Source: an uncultured Rhodanobacteraceae bacterium (GTDB taxonomy: Bacteria > Pseudomonadota > Gammaproteobacteria > Xanthomonadales > SZUA-5). From it: a DNA stretch of 27,368 nt. Shown piece after piece: positions 24,176-27,368 of the stretch. Every line of letters begins with the position of its first letter. Within the stretch, counting starts at the first letter, position 1. Both the position numbers and the translations under genes were made by a program. The notes below the pieces were generated by a model. That model did no database searches. It was not told the origin of the DNA and saw only the letters and a program-made list of their open reading frames with translations. The DNA is taken from assembly GCA_937928755.1 (NCBI GenBank), contig CALEZI010000036.1:1-27368 (forward strand), given 5' to 3'.

Positions 24176-24807
24176 CGCAGCACCCGCTTCGGCTTCCACG
24201 GCAGCACACCGCGCCAGTACTGGATCATGACGAAGCCGGTCGCCAGACCGCCAAGATGCGCAAAGTGGGCCACACCGCCACCGCGGGTGAACACGCCCAT
24301 GTAGATTTCGATGCACGCGAACACGATCACCAGCGTGCGCGCCTTCATGGGAATTGGCGGAAACAGCGGCATCACGATGCGATTGGGAAACATCATGCCG
24401 AAACCCAGCAACACGCCATAAACGCCGCCGGAAATGCCAACCGTCGGATAGGGTTCACCGCCCAGGCTGGCGACGAACAGCTGGGCCACCCCGGCGCCCG
24501 CGATTGCGATCAACACGAAGCGCAGGTAGGGGCCCGGGCCCCAGAAGCGTTCGAGGTCGCTGCCGAACATCCACAGCGCGAAGCCGTTGAACAGCAGGTG
24601 CGGCGGGCTGCCGTGCAGAAACCCGTAAGTCAGCAACTGCCAGGGCTGAAACGTCGGCCAGCCACCCGCCTCCAGCGGCAATTCGCTGTTGCCCAGCGGC
24701 CACAACGCCAGATGGATCATCAGCCAGGCGTCGCCGTCGGCCAACTGCAGCGCGTAGAGCGCACCGCAGATGATCAGTAGTGTCCGGGTGATCAGAGGTA
24801 CGGGCAT
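24169..24807 (-). CDS. Rhomboid-family intramembrane serine protease
   Basis: A 212-residue polytopic membrane protein with about six transmembrane helices. The catalytic serine is Ser126 in GISGG, the catalytic histidine is probably His184 in HFAHLGGLATGF, and the oxyanion HxxxN is His70-Asn74 (HLLFN), so it should be active. WQLLTYGFLHG is the family L1-loop entry. It cleaves transmembrane helices of other membrane proteins; the substrate is unknown. It lies 103 bases downstream of the alkyltransferase-like gene on the same strand, possibly in one transcript. Its 3' end overlaps the GNAT gene by seven bases, tail to tail. Confidence 0.92.
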   Translation of the reverse strand: MPVPLITRTLLIICGALYALQLADGDAWLMIHLALWPLGNSELPLEAGGWPTFQPWQLLTYGFLHGSPPHLLFNGFALWMFGSDLERFWGPGPYLRFVLIAIAGAGVAQLFVASLGGEPYPTVGISGGVYGVLLGFGMMFPNRIVMPLFPPIPMKARTLVIVFACIEIYMGVFTRGGGVAHFAHLGGLATGFVMIQYWRGVLPWKPKRVLRY

Positions 24808-24910
24808 CGCAATTCCAGGTCCACAAGTCGCGGGTTGGTGTCGCAGTTGGCCGAAGCGCCACGCCGTCGCAGCGCGCTACAGCACACGGCGCAGAGCGCG
24901 CAGCGCAGGC

Positions 24911-25261
24911 TCAAGGCTCGAAAATTCTGCCCCACAACTGTGCGTCCAGCGTGGTCGCAGGCGCCGGGCGTCCGCGGACGCGGCCAGTCTCGGCCACCTG
25001 GCAGCCTTCCGCCAGCAGCAGCGCGCGCTGGCGCGCAAAGTCTGCCGAGTCGGGCGCGAAGGCGATGCATCCGCCGGCCCGCAGCACACGATGCCAGGGC
25101 AAGCCACTGTCATCCGGCAATTGCGACAGCACGCGTGCCACCAGGCGCGCACGTCGCGGCAATCCGGCGCGCTCGGCAACCTCGCCATAGCTGATCACGG
25201 TGCCATGGGGAATGGCGGCAATCACGCCGAGGATCGCTGCGCGTGCAGCATCGATGGTCAT
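24911..25261 (-). CDS. Alkyltransferase-like protein (ATL), DNA lesion recognition
   Basis: A 116-residue protein of the O6-alkylguanine-DNA alkyltransferase C-terminal fold. The active-site PCHRV of true methyltransferases reads PWHRV here, with Trp56 in place of the nucleophilic Cys, which defines ATL proteins such as E. coli Atl and yeast Atl1. The helix-turn-helix with VISYGEVAERAGLPRRARLVARVL contains the Arg finger that flips out the damaged base. ATLs bind alkylated guanines and flag them to nucleotide excision repair without removing the alkyl group. The start is uncertain: ATG 25261 or in-frame GTG 25276, neither with a good ribosome site. The C-terminal tail after VAETGRV may be extended relative to the core. 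Confidence 0.88.
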   Translation of the reverse strand: MTIDAARAAILGVIAAIPHGTVISYGEVAERAGLPRRARLVARVLSQLPDDSGLPWHRVLRAGGCIAFAPDSADFARQRALLLAEGCQVAETGRVRGRPAPATTLDAQLWGRIFEP

Positions 25262-25335
25262 TGGCGCACGATCCACGACAGTTCGGCCAAGACTGTTAGC
25301 ATCCGCAGTGACGATATCGGCAAGAGCGCGCTTCC

Positions 25336-25740
25336 GTGCACAATTTTGAAGACATCCGTTCGCACCTTGCGAGCCGACAGAAACTCACGCAGAACCAGCC
25401 GTTCATCATCAGTTTCGACCTCGATCTGCCGGGTGGGCGCGTGCAGAGTCTATTCCTGGCCGACATTGAAACCGAAGACCGACGCCATCTCCTGCGAATT
25501 TCGACGCCGGTGGCGCCGCTGACCAGGCTTACCGCCGAAAAGTGCCTGCGATTCAACTGGGCACAGCGCGTGGGCTTTCTCGCGGTGGACGACCTCGACG
25601 GCGTGGCTTACGTACATCTGTGCGAAAACCGCGGTTATGGCACGCTGACGACCCGCGAGCTCGATCGCGTGCTCGGCGAACTGGGCCAACTGGCCGATGG
25701 CCTGGAATCGCTGGTCTCGCAGGGCGAGGATCGAATGTAG
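25336..25740 (+). CDS. Hypothetical protein, 134 residues (YbjN/CesT-like at most)
   Basis: I do not recognise it firmly. It starts at GTG 25336; no in-frame ATG lies near and the ribosome site is weak (AAGAG). The product is soluble. It has an N-terminal helix, then strands (FIISFDLDLPGGRVQSLFLADIE, HLLRISTPVAPL, VGFLAVDDLDGVAYVHLCENR) and a C-terminal helix (LTTRELDRVLGELGQLADGLESLV). This alpha-beta-alpha order resembles YbjN or type-III-chaperone-like folds, but no diagnostic motif is seen. It lies 86 bases upstream of the CNNM transporter on the same strand. Confidence 0.65.
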   Translation: MHNFEDIRSHLASRQKLTQNQPFIISFDLDLPGGRVQSLFLADIETEDRRHLLRISTPVAPLTRLTAEKCLRFNWAQRVGFLAVDDLDGVAYVHLCENRGYGTLTTRELDRVLGELGQLADGLESLVSQGEDRM

Positions 25741-25741
25741 A

Positions 25742-25758
25742 AAGCGGGGACTCCGCTT
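25742..25758 (+). terminator. Weak hairpin after the 134-residue gene
   Basis: AAGCGG (25742-25747) pairs with CCGCTT (25753-25758) around a 5-base loop, right after the stop codon. There is no T-run, so termination would be partial at best. Confidence 0.35.
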
Positions 25759-25826
25759 CCATGCGAGGCGGCACGCTGTGCTTTAATGCATTTCCGATCC
25801 GAGACGCCACTCCGCGCCACTGATCC

Positions 25827-27140
25827 ATGTATCTGGAACTCCTGCTGCTGTTGGGCCTGGTTCTGCTCAACGGCTTTTTTGCGCTCAGCGAGATGGCGAT
25901 TGTCACCTCGCGCAAGGGCCGCCTGAAACAGCAAGCCGAACATAGCCGCGCTGCGCGCGCGGCCTTGGCCTTGTCCGATCACCCGGAGAATTTCCTGTCG
26001 GCGGTGCAGATCGGCATCACGCTGGTCGGCATTCTCACCGGCGTATTCAGTGGCGCTGCCATTGGTGGCCACATCTCGCGCGCGCTCGACAACTTCGCGC
26101 CGCTGGCCAAGTACGCCGAACCCCTGGGGTTGGGCATCGCAGTGGTCGGCATCACCATCTTCAGCATCATCCTCGGCGAGCTGATGCCCAAGCGCCTGGC
26201 GCTGCTCGCTCCGGAAAGGATCGCAGTCATCGTCGGTCTGCCGATGCTGATCTTCAGCCGCATCACCCACCCTTTCGTGGTCGTACTGGCGGTGACAACA
26301 CGCACCTGCCTGCGCCTGCTCGGCGCGCGCGAAGACAATGCGTCGAAAGTGACGGACGAAGAAATCCGCCTGCTGGTGAACGAAAGCGCCGAGCAGGGCC
26401 AGATCGAGGACATCGAGCGCAGCATGATCAACCGCGCGCTGCGCCTGTCGGATCGCACCGCCGAGAGCCTGATGACGCCGCGCAACCGCATAGCCTGGCT
26501 GGATGCCGAGGGCAGCCTGGCGGAGAATCTAGCCGTGATGCGCACCACGCCGTTCTCCGGTTATCCCGTCATGCGCGGCAGCGACAAGGAAGTTCTGGGC
26601 ATTCTGCCGGTAAAGACATTGATCGACCGCATCGGCGCAGGCGGTCAGTTCGACCTGTTCAAACGCTTGCAGCCGCCGCTGTATGTGCCCGAGTCGACGC
26701 GGGCATTGAACCTGCTGAACGAATTTCGCGAAGGCGAATCGCGCATCGCGCTGGTGGTCGACGAATACGGCGATCTGCAGGGCCTGGTGACGCAGAACGA
26801 CGTGCTTGCCGCGATACTCGGCGCCGCCGTGCATCAGGGCGCCGCCGACAACGACGACGCCAAGATCGTGCGTCGCAGCGACGGCAGTTACCTGCTCGAT
26901 GGTGCACTCAAGATCGAAGACCTGCGCGACCTGCTTGAACTCGGGGCATTGCCAGGCGAAGAAGACCACGAGTACCAGACGCTGGCGGGCATGTTGATCG
27001 CCATGCTCGGGCATATTCCGCGGGTTGCAGAAAGCTATGAATTCGGCGGTTACCGCTTCGAGGTTGTCGACCTCGACGGCGCACGCGTCGACAAGGTGCT
27101 GGTGCAATTGATCGACAAGGCATCCGCGGAGCTGGCGTAG
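25827..27140 (+). CDS. CNNM/CBS-domain ion transporter (HlyC/CorC family)
   Basis: A 437-residue inner-membrane protein. The N-terminal CNNM domain has about four hydrophobic segments (LELLLLLGLVLLNGFFALSEMAIV, FLSAVQIGITLVGILTGVFSG, LGIAVVGITIFSIILGELMPKRLAL). A CBS-pair follows (about 200-330; LMTPRNRIAWLD, VLGILPVKTLID, RIALVVDEYGDLQGLVTQNDVL), then the CorC/HlyC C-terminal domain (YLLDGALKIEDL, to the end). CNNM proteins (CorC, MpfA, YtfL) export Mg2+/Co2+ or support cation resistance; the 'hemolysin' name is historical. Length fits. Presence in the same window as phoPQ suggests Mg2+ homeostasis, but no PhoP site is seen at its promoter. Confidence 0.92.
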   Translation: MYLELLLLLGLVLLNGFFALSEMAIVTSRKGRLKQQAEHSRAARAALALSDHPENFLSAVQIGITLVGILTGVFSGAAIGGHISRALDNFAPLAKYAEPLGLGIAVVGITIFSIILGELMPKRLALLAPERIAVIVGLPMLIFSRITHPFVVVLAVTTRTCLRLLGAREDNASKVTDEEIRLLVNESAEQGQIEDIERSMINRALRLSDRTAESLMTPRNRIAWLDAEGSLAENLAVMRTTPFSGYPVMRGSDKEVLGILPVKTLIDRIGAGGQFDLFKRLQPPLYVPESTRALNLLNEFREGESRIALVVDEYGDLQGLVTQNDVLAAILGAAVHQGAADNDDAKIVRRSDGSYLLDGALKIEDLRDLLELGALPGEEDHEYQTLAGMLIAMLGHIPRVAESYEFGGYRFEVVDLDGARVDKVLVQLIDKASAELA

Positions 27141-27317
27141 TCGCGCCTGTAGAGCGGAGCTTGCTCCGCTGCTCTTCCAAAACGCCAAGCCGAGCAAGCT
27201 CGGCTCTACCAGAGCACGGGCCGTCGCCCCTGTAGAGCGGAGCTTGCTCCGCTGCTTCTCCGAAATGCCAAGCCGAGCAAGCTCGGCTCTACCCGAGCAC
27301 GGCCGTCGCCCCTGTAG
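27140..27317. repeat. Tandem REP-like 82-base units
   Basis: Two full units (27140-27222 and 27223-27304) and the start of a third (27305-27317) follow the transporter gene. Each unit contains two 18-base palindromes, AGCGGAGCTTGCTCCGCT and AGCCGAGCAAGCTCGGCT, joined by a short spacer, plus GAGCACGG(G)CCGTCGCCCCT. The rest of the window (27318-27368) shows no feature. Confidence 0.9.
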
Positions 27318-27368
27318 ATCCTCCGTTCGCCGTCAAGCAGTTTTCGGCGTTGGTTGAGGTATCCATGC

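Overview
The window is a high-GC stretch of bacterial chromosome with no phage, plasmid or insertion-sequence genes. Several features point to a gammaproteobacterium near Lysobacterales/Xanthomonadales: the split class II ribonucleotide reductase (NrdJa/NrdJb, as in Pseudomonas), a PepSY-PhoP-PhoQ cluster, an AlgP/histone H1-like KPAA protein, and REP-like palindromes of the 'GTGGGAGCGGG' and 'GTAGAGC(G/C)GAGC' types. This placement is inferred from gene content and style; no search was run.

Layout. (1) 96-3282: a DadA-like FAD oxidoreductase (-), a 101-residue unknown protein (+), an exported PGAM5-like histidine phosphatase (-) and a small exported protein (-), separated by large palindromic repeats. 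(2) 3530-11641: a complete high-affinity potassium uptake operon, kdpF-A-B-C-D-E (+). It includes the 26-codon kdpF with a GTG start and the sensor/regulator pair KdpD/KdpE. The kdpF/kdpA and kdpA/kdpB gaps each carry a long inverted repeat, from two different families. (3) 11727-16136 (-): class II (adenosylcobalamin) ribonucleotide reductase, with catalytic nrdJa and its C-terminal partner nrdJb separated by a lysine/alanine-rich histone-like gene and an exported unknown. Upstream of nrdJa are two NrdR-box-like sites with centres 32 bp apart. (4) 16529-19489 (-): a two-GAF, GGDEF-EAL cyclic-di-GMP protein. (5) 19671-20627 (+): cysteine synthase cysK. (6) 20919-23466 (-): a PepSY protein, phoP and phoQ, with a promoter-like sequence and a direct repeat that could be an autoregulatory PhoP site. 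(7) 23630-27140: a GNAT acetyltransferase (+), a rhomboid protease (-), an alkyltransferase-like DNA repair protein whose catalytic Cys is replaced by Trp (-), an unknown (+) and a CNNM/CorC-type ion transporter (+).

Functionally the window is mostly housekeeping and ion homeostasis: K+ uptake (kdp), Mg2+/envelope sensing (phoPQ) and a probable Mg2+/Co2+ transporter, plus nucleotide, cysteine and signalling genes.

The striking feature is the intergenic space. Nearly every gap holds a member of one of at least six families of palindromic or tandem repeats. Two composite elements share GGGGCAC-like short repeats and paired copies of an 18-bp palindrome. I see no convincing new defence or mobile system. 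The most interesting points are these composite repeats, the repeats lying inside the kdp operon, the candidate NrdR and PhoP control sites, and the placement of a histone-like gene between the two halves of the reductase.
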